Part shown: positions 35,660 to 44,868 of the stretch, one piece after another | Layout: each line of letters begins with the position of its first letter | How positions within the stretch are numbered: the stretch's first letter is position 1 | Assembly: GCA_039177555.1 (NCBI GenBank) | Contig: JBCDFV010000011.1 | Coordinates: forward strand, 59,179 to 123,178 | From: JANQGH01 sp039177555 | GTDB taxonomy: Bacteria; Pseudomonadota; Alphaproteobacteria; DSM-16000; Inquilinaceae | Length of the DNA stretch: 64,000 nt | Reading direction: 5' to 3' | Program-made: the position numbers and the translations under genes | The notes under the pieces: model-generated | What the model saw: only the letters and a program-made list of their open reading frames with translations | The model's database searches: none | Told to the model about the DNA's origin: nothing

Positions 35660-36658
35660 TCAGGATGGCTTGTTGATGAAAAAGCGCTTGTCCACCCATC
35701 CCAGCACCAGCAGCAGCCAAATCGTCAGCACGAACGGCGCCGAAAGAGACGGAACCCCGAACTGAGACACCACCGGGATGAGGATGGTCGCGACAAGCGC
35801 GCCCAGAAGCGACAGCCGCACGCCACGCCGCATGGTCATGTATGTGCCGACACCGGCAAGTACGCCGTTGAAGCCATAGAGGCCCTGATCGACCGCCACG
35901 ACGTCGACATGGCTGTAGAAGGCCGCGACGCCGCCGCCGATCGCGGCGCCGAGCACAGCAATCAAAGCCGAACGCCAACTGCTTGCCAAAACCCCGATCA
36001 AGAACAAGACGCCGGACAGGATCGTGGGAGAAAGCACACCCTGGCCCAGCCCCAGAAAGAGTGCGGCGGCTGGTTCGAACACGGCGGCGGTCACCACGGT
36101 TGGCGTCTGCAGCGGCTGCAGGAAGTCCACGTGGGGCTCAAGCAGCCAAAGCACCCAGAAGATGACGAGAAACGGGACGATGATGATCGGGAACGGCGAG
36201 ATCGCGACAAGAACGTGAACCAGCACAATGGCCAGAACGACACAGACAATCAGGACGCCCCACATCTCGAAATTCGTCCAACCGGTCTCGAAGAAGCTGG
36301 GTATCGCGAGTGAGATCAAGCTCGGATTGAGACCGTGCATTCCGGTGGCGAGCGATGACCGCTTCTCGCCCAACAAAAGGCGCCCGCCCGGCGCTGCGAA
36401 TATCGCCACGAGAAGGTAAGCGGCTGAGATTGGCGAGGCGACGAGTACCGCGACGATGAAAAACAACGCGGTGATCTCGTTGCTTTGGAAACACATCTGA
36501 GAACATCCGCGCAGCGCCAGCCGCCAGTATGGATATCTGCCGTCTGCGGGTTCCCCGACCAGCCAATCTAGAAACTGCACCTCAACCAAGCCTCCGATCG
36601 TCTCGTCACCACCTGCGATGCCGTTTCGCACGCCATCCAAGCCAATCAATTGCGGCAT
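35660..36658 (-). CDS. Urea transporter (UT family)
   Basis: 332 residues, a channel-like inner-membrane protein with about ten hydrophobic segments in two homologous halves. The UT signatures are visible: LRGCSQMCFQSNEITALFF in the first half and, in each half, the selectivity-filter loop, GMHGLNPSLISLAIP and GLYGFNGVLAGVG. It would let urea enter the cell. No urease gene is in the window; DUF1116 and guanine deaminase genes nearby suggest use of urea or purine nitrogen. Confidence 0.88.
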   Translation of the reverse strand: MPQLIGLDGVRNGIAGGDETIGGLVEVQFLDWLVGEPADGRYPYWRLALRGCSQMCFQSNEITALFFIVAVLVASPISAAYLLVAIFAAPGGRLLLGEKRSSLATGMHGLNPSLISLAIPSFFETGWTNFEMWGVLIVCVVLAIVLVHVLVAISPFPIIIVPFLVIFWVLWLLEPHVDFLQPLQTPTVVTAAVFEPAAALFLGLGQGVLSPTILSGVLFLIGVLASSWRSALIAVLGAAIGGGVAAFYSHVDVVAVDQGLYGFNGVLAGVGTYMTMRRGVRLSLLGALVATILIPVVSQFGVPSLSAPFVLTIWLLLVLGWVDKRFFINKPS

Positions 36659-37187
36659 ACAATATCGGCCATGGATAGTCCGTCGGCGATGGCCGTAACT
36701 CTTGGGCCGGGATTGGCGAGCCAGTCCGACTCGATCATGTCTCTGTAATCGTTACAAAGCCCAAGAAAAGTTGCAACTGACAAACACCATCAATCAAGGA
36801 GCATCTGCCGCCCGATACAAACCCGACGATCGGCGGCCGAACTGCACGCGTGATGCTCAGATCACAGGCGCTTGCCGCCTACTGCGCATCCCATGCAACA
36901 CCATGGAACGCAGGGATAACCTGGCCATTCTCGGCATGCCGCCAACTTGGGCGCTTACCTTCTTTGCGATCTGACCACCGTCCACCAGATCGAAATCCAT
37001 CCAAAAACATCGCTCTATACGAGGTGCCCACCGAAGAGCCTATACCAGGAGTGGCTCTGGCGATTGCCCACGTGAGCGCAAGGCACCCAAATTCGGCTTG
37101 CTCTCATGATTATTGGTAGATAGATTCGATGATCACAGCCTTTATTTGAGGCTGCACTTCTCTGGCAATAGCTCGGGTGGCCCTTCC
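36659..37187. other. Intergenic region between the urea transporter and the DUF1116 gene
   Basis: 529 bases between divergent genes. Short open frames on both strands resemble no known protein. It should hold promoters for both neighbours, but no -35/-10 pair stood out. The composition looks less GC-rich than the surrounding core genes. Confidence 0.4.
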
Positions 37188-38489
37188 ATGACTTCTCAAG
37201 TTCAATTGAAGCCAAACATTGACGAAGTTTTGCGCGGCTTTGACGAACCAAGGCGCAAGGAAGCGATCCAACAAGCCAATGCCGAGACAATCAGGCGGAT
37301 GAAGCAATCAACTCCGGTACTGATCGGCCTCGGTAAGGCGAAGGATCATTTGCCTGGAATGCGCGAGAACCTGATTCTTCACGCCGGGCCGCCGATTACC
37401 TGGAACATGGCTTCGAACGCGCTCAAAGGCGCGGTCATAGGCGGTATTCTGTTTGAGGGGCTTGCCCAGACAAAGGATGAAGCCATCCGGCTGATGGAAA
37501 ATGGCGAGGTGGATTTAGAGCCTTGCCACGACCACGATGCGGTTGGGCCGATGGCTGGCATCACCACCTCATCGATGTCGGTCTACATTGTCGAAGATCA
37601 GACTTCGGGCCAGAGGACCTATTCCAATATTAGCGATGATTTGGGCGACTTCATTGGCGCCTCTGTTCGATTTGGCGTCTATGAGAAGCCGGCGATCGAT
37701 CATCTCCACTGGATAGAAAGCACGCTGGCGCCGGTTCTAGGTCAAGCGATTGAAGAGGCTGGATCGATCGATTTCATTCCGATCATCGCCAAGAGCCTGC
37801 TCATGGGCGATGACTGTCATACCTCGATGAACGCGGCGACACCCGGCTTCTTGCAACAACTCATGCCTGGGTTGATTAAGGCGACCAGCGATCAGGAAAC
37901 GCTGTTGGAGATCATTGGCCTGATCTACCGAGACAGCCTGTTCGCCCTTAACCCCATCATGGCAACCTGCAAGGCGTTGAGCATGGCCGGCGCCAATGTC
38001 AGCCACAGCAGCATTGTCACCGTGATGGCCCGCAACGGCACGGAATTCGGCATCAAGGTATCGGGTTTGGGGGACCGTTGGTTCACGGGGCTCGCCGAAA
38101 TCGGTCGTCCAGGGCTCCTGATGCCGGGACTAACGCAGGGGGATGTTGGTCGAGACATGGGCGACAGCGCGATCACCGAAACCAATGGGCTCGGCGGCGC
38201 TGCCAAGTCATCGGCCGGGTCGAGCCACGATGCGACCAACACCACGCTGCAGATGTATCAAATCGCCGAGTCAGAGAGCGACTGGTTTGGCATTCCAGCC
38301 CTCGACGGCCGTGGTGCCGCAATGGGTTTCGACATCCTGAAGGTTGTCGGAAAGGGCATTCGTCCGGCGGTCAATTCCGGTCTTGCCCAACGACACATGA
38401 ACGTTCCCATGGCTGGGGCGGGACACCTCCACCCGCCAATGCAGGCGTTTGTCGATGCGGTGATCGCGTTTAGCGAGGTGGAGGCCTGA
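37188..38489 (+). CDS. DUF1116 protein, AllG (YlbE)-like
   Basis: 433 residues matching DUF1116 along its length: NALKGAVIGGILFEGLAQT, EPCHDHDAVGPMAGITTSSM, ISDDLGDFIGASVRFG, LLMGDDCHTSMNAAT, VMARNGTEFGIKVSGLGDRW, GDSAITETNGLGGAAKSSA and the C-terminal VGKGIRPAVNSGLAQRHM. In E. coli the member AllG works with AllF and AllH as oxamate transcarbamylase in allantoin use. No AllF or AllH homologue is seen here, so the reaction is uncertain. ATG at 37188 is the first that fits the family. Codon choice looks less GC-rich at third positions than its neighbours. It is the only plus-strand gene in the 35.6–44.7 kb stretch. Confidence 0.85.
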   Translation: MTSQVQLKPNIDEVLRGFDEPRRKEAIQQANAETIRRMKQSTPVLIGLGKAKDHLPGMRENLILHAGPPITWNMASNALKGAVIGGILFEGLAQTKDEAIRLMENGEVDLEPCHDHDAVGPMAGITTSSMSVYIVEDQTSGQRTYSNISDDLGDFIGASVRFGVYEKPAIDHLHWIESTLAPVLGQAIEEAGSIDFIPIIAKSLLMGDDCHTSMNAATPGFLQQLMPGLIKATSDQETLLEIIGLIYRDSLFALNPIMATCKALSMAGANVSHSSIVTVMARNGTEFGIKVSGLGDRWFTGLAEIGRPGLLMPGLTQGDVGRDMGDSAITETNGLGGAAKSSAGSSHDATNTTLQMYQIAESESDWFGIPALDGRGAAMGFDILKVVGKGIRPAVNSGLAQRHMNVPMAGAGHLHPPMQAFVDAVIAFSEVEA

Positions 38490-38512
38490 GGACGGCTAAA
38501 CCGGAGCACTGA

Positions 38513-38549
38513 CCGATCATACCGGGCCGAACTGGATCGGTATGATCGG
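38513..38549. terminator. Possible bidirectional terminator
   Basis: A perfect 12-bp inverted repeat, CCGATCATACCG / CGGTATGATCGG, with a 13-base loop, lying between convergent genes (DUF1116 and the ABM membrane protein). No T-tract, so termination efficiency is uncertain. Confidence 0.5.
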
Positions 38550-38567
38550 CTGAGACTGGCTGCTGGC

Positions 38568-39515
38568 TTAGTTGGCCCAGAACGAGAAGATCACCACCGC
38601 TAAAGCATACAGCGCGACGATTAGGGCACCGCCCCAGGTCGTGGTCGAAGTCTTCACCGGCGGGTCTTCTTGCATCCAGAAACCGAGCCAACGCGAGACG
38701 GTGGGCATAATGGGCCAGGTGAGCAAGGAGACGCTGATCGCGTTGGAGATGAACATCGCGAACGCGAAACCCCAGAACGAAACATTCGGCGTTACAAAAA
38801 GCGTCAACAACATAACCAGCGGGTAGAGGACGAGAAGGACGACCATGCCCATCTTGACCTGCGCCTGAACGTTGGTGGTCTCGCCTGAGACGCTGGTAAA
38901 CCAGTCTTCAAAGCCGCGACCGACCCGCCTGACCTTCACATCGGCGAAATAGGGTTCGGCTTTCTTCATCAGTTCATCGTGGATGTCGGACGCGAACCAG
39001 CCGTCGAGGTGCTGCGCTGAGTCGAACCGGAACACGACGACCCATTCGTTTTGGATCCCCGCCACCGGCTTGATCAGTTCCGTACCTTGAAAGCCGGCGA
39101 ACTTTCTGGCGGCGGCATCCATCTCAAGCTGCCACTTCTGATAGGCGTCTTCACAGCCTGGCTTCAGAACCTGCGATATCACCACGGTAACCGGAACAGG
39201 CGTCGTTTTCGCGTTGGCGACGACCTGCTGGTACACTGGCACGCCGAACGACTTTTCCGATTCCTCCAGCGCGGCTTTGTACTCGGGGTCATCGAGCAGC
39301 GCTTTCAGGTGGTCAATCGAGTCGTAGGTGATGACCTGTATCCATTGCGCCTGCACGCCGGGAATCGGCTCGTGCAGGTTGACATCGACCAGCCCCTCAT
39401 GCTGCTGCGCCATCGCTACGATATGCTGGTGCCACTGCCGATACCTGCTGTCGTCATAGTCGGCAAAGTCGCGGAACAGCATTACCGTGCTTGTGCCATC
39501 GGATTGATGCGCCAT
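38568..39515 (-). CDS. Double ABM-like domain protein with C-terminal membrane anchor
   Basis: 315 residues. Two ferredoxin-like domains of the antibiotic-biosynthesis-monooxygenase kind lie at about 8–95 (VMLFRDFADYDDSRYRQWHQ) and 105–195 (VTVVISQVLKPGCEDAYQKW … VFRFDSAQHLDGW). Each has the usual strand, long helix and HLDG or HLKALL end. Three hydrophobic helices follow (about 222–243, 246–266 and 293–313). Soluble ABM enzymes are dimers of one such domain; here a tandem pair is tethered to the membrane. Catalytic activity is not evident and function is unknown. It lies 12 bases after guanine deaminase on the same strand. Confidence 0.7.
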   Translation of the reverse strand: MAHQSDGTSTVMLFRDFADYDDSRYRQWHQHIVAMAQQHEGLVDVNLHEPIPGVQAQWIQVITYDSIDHLKALLDDPEYKAALEESEKSFGVPVYQQVVANAKTTPVPVTVVISQVLKPGCEDAYQKWQLEMDAAARKFAGFQGTELIKPVAGIQNEWVVVFRFDSAQHLDGWFASDIHDELMKKAEPYFADVKVRRVGRGFEDWFTSVSGETTNVQAQVKMGMVVLLVLYPLVMLLTLFVTPNVSFWGFAFAMFISNAISVSLLTWPIMPTVSRWLGFWMQEDPPVKTSTTTWGGALIVALYALAVVIFSFWAN

Positions 39516-39527
39516 GCGTTTCGCCCC

Positions 39528-40883
39528 CTAACCGCTGCTCTTGGCACTGTTATAGAGCAGTTCGCCGCTGACATAGGTCGCCTCCACGGCGCGATCGTCG
39601 CCGAGCATCATCATGCCGAACGCCTCGTGCTGCATCAGTTCGAACTCCTGATCTTCCTTCGACCTGGTGGTGTCGACAATCGCGTTTTCGGCCCGAAACG
39701 CCAGGGTCGGCGTGGAGCGCGGATTGACGACGACGATGTCGGCGTATTTGCCGGGGTCGAAACTGCCGATCTCATCGTCCAGCATCAGGGCCTTCGCGCC
39801 GCCCATCGTGGCGAGATACAGGCCCTTTAGCGCAGACAGCTTCACTTCTTGAAGCTCCGCCACCTTGTAGGCGTCGTTGAGAACGCGGAACAACGAGAAG
39901 CAGTCGCCGGCGCCCATATCGGTCCCGACGCCGACCAGGACCGGCGTCTCCACCGATTTGGCCTTCTGGATCATGAACAGGCCGCTGCCGAGATACAGGT
40001 TCGACGCCGGACAGAATGAAATTGACGCTTTGGATGACGACATGCGTTGAAAGGCATCGTCGCTCAAATGGATCGCGTGGCCCGCCGTGAACTTTGGCCC
40101 GACGATACCAGCGCGCTCATAGACGTTCAGATAATCCTTGGCCTCGGGAAAGGCCTCGGCGACAGCGGCGATTTCCTTGTGGTTTTCCGACATGTGGGTA
40201 TTCACCCAGGCATCAGGATGCTCGCGCTTGAGCTGGCCACAGCGGTCGAGCTGTTCCTGTGTCGAGCCAAGGGCGAAGCGCGGCGTAATGGCGTATTTGT
40301 TGCGCCCCTTCATGTGCCAACGCGCGATCAGATCCTTGCTGTTGGCATAGAAGCTGTCGGCGGTGTCGAGATACTCCGGCGGGGCCAGTCCCGGACGATC
40401 GATACCCGTGAGGCCGGCGACCATGCAAATGTTGCGTTCGCTACAGGCCTCGAAAAAGGCGTCGACCGATTGCGGAAAGGTCGTGGTGAACACCTGCGCG
40501 GTCGTCGTGCCGTTCTGCAGCAGCGTGTTGAGAAACCGATCGGCGATAGAGCGCGCATAGACCTTGTCCCGAAACTTCATCTCCGTTGGGAAGGTGTATT
40601 TGGCGAGCCATTCCAGAAGCTGCTCACCAAACGCCGCAATCATCTCCGTCTGCGGATAATGGACGTGCGTATCGATGAACCCCGGCAGGATCAGCCGATT
40701 GGGATAGGCGGTCGTTTCGGTGTCGGCGTATTTCGAGCCCAGCTCATGGTAGGGGCCGAAATCTGCGATCTTTTCGCCGTCGATGACGAGAAGGCCATCC
40801 GGCAGATATCGGACTGCGTCGCGTTCATCGCGGTAAAACGGATCGTCAAGATAATCGAGGAACGCGCCCCTGATCGCTTTCAT
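39528..40883 (-). CDS. guaD: Guanine deaminase
   Basis: About 451 residues of the amidohydrolase superfamily. The metal-binding HxH is in LPGFIDTHVHYPQ, the next His/Glu in WVNTHMSENHKEI, a His in FTAGHAIHL and the catalytic Asp in GVGTDMGAGDCFS, with SFCPASNLYLGSG before it. It turns guanine into xanthine and ammonia in the cytoplasm. ATG at 40883 is preferred over the ORF start further upstream because it aligns with the family start (IRGAFLDY). It is upstream of the ABM membrane gene and probably co-transcribed. Confidence 0.92.
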   Translation of the reverse strand: MKAIRGAFLDYLDDPFYRDERDAVRYLPDGLLVIDGEKIADFGPYHELGSKYADTETTAYPNRLILPGFIDTHVHYPQTEMIAAFGEQLLEWLAKYTFPTEMKFRDKVYARSIADRFLNTLLQNGTTTAQVFTTTFPQSVDAFFEACSERNICMVAGLTGIDRPGLAPPEYLDTADSFYANSKDLIARWHMKGRNKYAITPRFALGSTQEQLDRCGQLKREHPDAWVNTHMSENHKEIAAVAEAFPEAKDYLNVYERAGIVGPKFTAGHAIHLSDDAFQRMSSSKASISFCPASNLYLGSGLFMIQKAKSVETPVLVGVGTDMGAGDCFSLFRVLNDAYKVAELQEVKLSALKGLYLATMGGAKALMLDDEIGSFDPGKYADIVVVNPRSTPTLAFRAENAIVDTTRSKEDQEFELMQHEAFGMMMLGDDRAVEATYVSGELLYNSAKSSG

Positions 40884-41172
40884 TGCGGCCTCACCTTTGG
40901 TTCTGCCCGAATTCCCCATTGTCATGCGGACGCATGCATAAGGGTGGAAGTGACCGAGCGATCACAAAGGAAAGTTGCACCAGATCATATATCGATTGCA
41001 AGCAGACCCTATGGATCACCAAGGTGCGCAAGATCGACCAAAACGGCCAGGGCGCGCGGCCGCATGCCCCAACCTATCGGCGACACGGAAACGGTTCGGC
41101 CGATTTGGGAGCAAGCGGCATCGCGAGGCAACGAATCAAGAGCGGCGGCACGCTCGCTGAAGCCAGCCAGAC

Positions 41173-42777
41173 CTACGCCACCTGTTCCTTCGTCTTCATG
41201 AACCGCAGTTGTGGCCAGTTCTTTTCCGCGTCGTCCAGGTGCCAGGCGTTGCGGGCCAAGAAGACAGGCGTGCCGTCATGGTCCTCAGCGATCGCTGCCT
41301 GGTTGGTGTCGGCGAATTTCTTCAGCGCCGTGGCATCGTCGGTTTCGACCCAGCGCGCGGTGTAGAGCGTCGTCGGCTCGAAATGGACCGGGATGTTGTA
41401 TTCCGTGCGGATACGGTCGGCCAAGACCTCGAACTGCAAGGTACCGACCACGCCGACGATGTAGGCTGAGTCCAATCGCGGCTTGAAGACGCGGGCCGCA
41501 CCCTCCTCCGCCAACTGTTCCAGCGCGCGGCCGAGATGCTTGGCCTTCATCGGGTCGTCGGGGCGCACCCGTTGCAGCATTTCCGGCGCGAAGCTGGGGA
41601 TGCCGGTGAAGTGGAGTTCCTCACCCTCGGTCAGCGCGTCGCCGATGCGCAGATTGCCGTGATTGGGCAGGCCGATGATGTCGCCGGCCCACGCCTCCTC
41701 CGCCACCTCGCGGTCCTGGGCCAGGAACAGCACCGGGTTGTGCATGTTGACCTGCTTGCCCGAGCGCACATGGCGCAGCTTCATGCCGCGCTGGAAATGC
41801 CCGGAGGCCAGCCGCATGAAGGCGATGCGGTCGCGGTGTTTCGGGTCCATATTGGCCTGAATCTTGAAGACGAAGCCGGCGACCTTGCCTTCGTCCGGGC
41901 TAATCTCCCGCTCCGCCGTCGGCTGTGCGCGGGGCGGCGGCGCAATCTCCGCCAGGCCCTGCAACAGCTCCCGGACGCCGAAATTGTTCACCGCGCTGCC
42001 GAAATAGACTGGGCTGAGATTGCCTTCACGATAAGAGGTCAGGTCGAAGTCCGGCATCAGGCCGCGTGCCATTTCAACCTCTTCGCGCAACTGCACGACG
42101 GCATAGTCCGGCAGCCGCGCGTCCAGCATCGGATCGTCCAGCCCCTGGCAGGCTTCGCCTTCGGACAGGGCCGACTTCTCGCCCTTGTCCATCAGCACCA
42201 GACGGTCGCGCAGCACGTCGTAGCAGCCGAGGAAGCCCTGCCCCATGCCGATCGGCCATGTGCCCGGCGTTAGTTCCAGGGCAAGCTGCTGTTCGATCTC
42301 GTCCAGCAGGTCGAAACCGTCGCGGCCGTCCCGGTCCATCTTGTTGATGAAGGTGACGATCGGCACATCGCGCAGGCGGCAGACCTCGAACAGCTTGCGG
42401 GTCTGTTCCTCGATACCCTTGGCGGCATCGATCACCATCACCGCGGAGTCGACAGCGGTCAGCGTGCGATAGGTGTCCTCGGAAAAGTCCTCGTGGCCCG
42501 GCGTGTCGAGCAGGTTGAAGATGCGGCCGTCATAATCGAAGGTCATTACCGAGGTACCGACCGAGATGCCCCGCTCCTTCTCCACCTTCATCCAGTCGGA
42601 CCGTGCCCGGCGCGCCTCACCCTTGGCCTTCACCGCGCCGGCAAGCTGAATGGCGCCGCCGAACAGCAGCAGCTTTTCGGTCAGCGTTGTCTTACCGGCA
42701 TCCGGGTGGGCGATGATCGCGAAGGTGCGCCGCCTAGCGATCGGATCGGCCAGATCGTGGGGTAGCGAGTCAGGCAT
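41173..42777 (-). CDS. prfC: Peptide chain release factor 3
   Basis: About 534 residues, a translational GTPase that recycles RF1 and RF2. P-loop IIAHPDAGKTTLTEKLLLFGGAIQ, switch region RGISVGTSVMTFDY, NLLDTPGHEDFSEDTYRTL (G3) and FINKMDRDGRD (G4) are clear; YRTLTAVDSAVMVIDAAKG is RF3-like rather than EF-G. ATG at 42777 is chosen; another lies at 42804. Confidence 0.96.
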   Translation of the reverse strand: MPDSLPHDLADPIARRRTFAIIAHPDAGKTTLTEKLLLFGGAIQLAGAVKAKGEARRARSDWMKVEKERGISVGTSVMTFDYDGRIFNLLDTPGHEDFSEDTYRTLTAVDSAVMVIDAAKGIEEQTRKLFEVCRLRDVPIVTFINKMDRDGRDGFDLLDEIEQQLALELTPGTWPIGMGQGFLGCYDVLRDRLVLMDKGEKSALSEGEACQGLDDPMLDARLPDYAVVQLREEVEMARGLMPDFDLTSYREGNLSPVYFGSAVNNFGVRELLQGLAEIAPPPRAQPTAEREISPDEGKVAGFVFKIQANMDPKHRDRIAFMRLASGHFQRGMKLRHVRSGKQVNMHNPVLFLAQDREVAEEAWAGDIIGLPNHGNLRIGDALTEGEELHFTGIPSFAPEMLQRVRPDDPMKAKHLGRALEQLAEEGAARVFKPRLDSAYIVGVVGTLQFEVLADRIRTEYNIPVHFEPTTLYTARWVETDDATALKKFADTNQAAIAEDHDGTPVFLARNAWHLDDAEKNWPQLRFMKTKEQVA

Positions 42778-42855
42778 GCCGGGGAGATGCGATGATCCCG
42801 GCATAAAGTCAATAACAAGGGGATAATTGCGGGGATAACTCGGCTGGCCGCGTAA

Positions 42856-43197
42856 TCACCCCAAGATCTTGCCGTCGAAAGGGTGCCAACCCTCACGATG
42901 TTCGATCTCGATCACCCACAGGTCCGGGTCGCGGCTTGTCGCCCGCTCGATGTAGGCGCGCGCGTCTTCCTCAGACATGGTGTCGCCGGCGCCCGCGACC
43001 ATCCAGGCCGGATTGCCGTCCAGGTCGCGGGTCTGGCTGAGCAGCCGGCTGGTGCCGTCCAGCAATGATAGTTTCAGCAGCACCAGGCCGCCCATGGCGT
43101 CGCCCCGGCGCAAGACATAGGCGCCGACGCCCTCCGTCGCGCAATGGCGCAGATGGGCCTTCACCACCGTCTCGGTCGGCAGGCGGCCGTCATCCAT
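42856..43197 (-). CDS. DUF1491 family protein
   Basis: 113 residues. The opening RLPTETVVKAHLRHCATEGVGAYVLRRGD and the closing DPDLWVIEIEHREGWHPF are typical of DUF1491, a small alphaproteobacterial family without known function. It lies ten bases after lysS on the same strand and is probably co-transcribed with it. Confidence 0.75.
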   Translation of the reverse strand: MDDGRLPTETVVKAHLRHCATEGVGAYVLRRGDAMGGLVLLKLSLLDGTSRLLSQTRDLDGNPAWMVAGAGDTMSEEDARAYIERATSRDPDLWVIEIEHREGWHPFDGKILG

Positions 43198-43206
43198 GAC
43201 CGCGCC

Positions 43207-44721
43207 TCAGCGCTTGGTGCGCAATGTCGGAAACGCGATGACATCGCGGATCGACGGGTTGCCGGTCATCAGCATGACCAGCCGGTCAATACCGACGCCC
43301 ATGCCGCCGGTCGGTGGCAGGCCGTATTCCAGGGCGGTGACGTAGTCGGTGTCCATCATCTGGGCTTCCTCGTCGCCCGCCTCGCGCGCGCTTACCTGGG
43401 CCTGGAACCGCTCATACTGATCCTGCGGGTCGGTAAGCTCGGAAAAGGCGTTGGCCACCTCCCAGCCATTCACGAAGGTTTCGAACCGTTCCGTCAGCCG
43501 CGGATCGCTGCGATGGGCCTTGGCCAAGGGCGAGATGTCGCGGGGAAAGTCGGTGACATGGACAGGCTGGATCAGCGCCGCCTCGGCCTTGTGTTCGAAG
43601 GCGATTTCAACCGCCTGGCCCCATTTCTCCGAACCTTCGATCGGGCAGTCGAGCGCCTTGGCCGCCTCACGCGCGGCCGCATCGCCCTCGATGGCGGCAA
43701 AATCAACCCCCGTCGCATCCTTCACCAGATCGACCATGCTGCGTCTCGGATACGGGCCCTTGAAGTCGATCTCGGTGTCCTCGAACGTCGCGACGGTTGA
43801 CCCGTTGAGGGCAATGGCGACGCGTTCGAACAGAGACTCCGCCAACTCCATCATGTCGGTGTAGTCGGCATAGGCCTGGTACAGTTCCATCATGGTGAAT
43901 TCGGGGTTGTGCCGGGTCGATAGGCCCTCGTTCCTGAAGTTGCGGTTGATCTCGAACACACGCTCGAACCCGCCCACGACCAGACGTTTCAGATAGAGCT
44001 CCGGCGCGATGCGCAAATAAAGCGGCATGTCGAGCGCGTTGTGGAACGTCTCGAACGGCTTGGCCGAGGCGCCGCCCAACAGCGTGTGCAGCATCGGCGT
44101 TTCGACCTCCAGGAAACCGCGTTCGATCAGCGCGGCCCGCAACTCCGTTATCGCCTGGGCGCGCTGGCGGAACGTGCGGCGGCTGTCCTCGTTCATGATC
44201 AGGTCGAGATAGCGCTGGCGATAGCGCTGCTCGACATCCGTCAGGCCGTGATACTTCTCCGGCAGGGGCAGCAGTGTCTTGGACAGAAGCGTGACCTGAA
44301 GCGCGTTGATGGTCAGTTCGCCCCGCTTGGTCCGCCGTACCAGCCCTTCGACGCCGATCAGATCGCCAATGTCGAGATAGGCGAGCTTCGCTCGCTCCGC
44401 CTCGTCCATGATGTCCTTGTGGCTGAAGATCTGGATTTTGCCGGTTTCGTCATGCAGGTCGATGAACATGCCGGAATTACGCATTGCCCGAATGCGCCCG
44501 GCCACCCGGACCCGGTCCTCCGTCTCGGTGTCGGCGGGCAGGTCGGCATATTTGTCCTGCAGGGCGGCGGCATCGGCGTTCTTATCGAACCGATAGGGGT
44601 ACGGATCGATGCCGGCCGCACGGGCCGCCTGTAGCTTTTCAAGCCGCGACGCCTTCAGCGGATTGTCGGACGGGTCGTGGGGCGCGGCGAAGGCGCCGTC
44701 TTGGGTGGAGGTCTCGCTCAT
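43207..44721 (-). CDS. lysS: Lysyl-tRNA synthetase, class II
   Basis: 504 residues. N-terminal OB-fold tRNA-binding domain (RVAGRIRAMRNSGMFIDLHD), motif 1 region RRTFRQRAQAITELRAALIERGFLEVETPML, motif 2 FEINRNFRNEGLSTRHNPEFTMMELYQAY and motif 3 GMGVGIDRLVMLMTG. Normal length. The gene is divergent from the helicase gene and has a recognisable promoter. Confidence 0.96.
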   Translation of the reverse strand: MSETSTQDGAFAAPHDPSDNPLKASRLEKLQAARAAGIDPYPYRFDKNADAAALQDKYADLPADTETEDRVRVAGRIRAMRNSGMFIDLHDETGKIQIFSHKDIMDEAERAKLAYLDIGDLIGVEGLVRRTKRGELTINALQVTLLSKTLLPLPEKYHGLTDVEQRYRQRYLDLIMNEDSRRTFRQRAQAITELRAALIERGFLEVETPMLHTLLGGASAKPFETFHNALDMPLYLRIAPELYLKRLVVGGFERVFEINRNFRNEGLSTRHNPEFTMMELYQAYADYTDMMELAESLFERVAIALNGSTVATFEDTEIDFKGPYPRRSMVDLVKDATGVDFAAIEGDAAAREAAKALDCPIEGSEKWGQAVEIAFEHKAEAALIQPVHVTDFPRDISPLAKAHRSDPRLTERFETFVNGWEVANAFSELTDPQDQYERFQAQVSAREAGDEEAQMMDTDYVTALEYGLPPTGGMGVGIDRLVMLMTGNPSIRDVIAFPTLRTKR

Positions 44722-44778
44722 GTCTCATCAGCTTGCTGGCCCCCGTGCAAGGCAAGGGGGCGGATCGAAGGGCGGCGC

Positions 44779-44807
44779 ACTATAGGGGTGGCCTGCGTGC
44801 ATTTGAA
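44779..44807 (-). promoter_or_regulatory. Probable lysS promoter
   Basis: On the minus strand TTCAAA (44802–44807), 17-base spacer and TATAGT (44779–44784), about 58 bases before the lysS start. Strong -10, moderate -35. Confidence 0.5.
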
Positions 44808-44868
44808 GAGCGGCCGCGACGGACCTGCAAGTGCTGGCCATGACGGAATTAATCCCTATTCTGCCGCG

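Noticed and set aside
37047..37066. Sigma-54-like promoter (TGGCTC … TTGC) before the DUF1116 gene
   Set aside because: The GG and GC dinucleotides are one base too far apart for the -24/-12 consensus, and the nitrogen context alone does not support the call.
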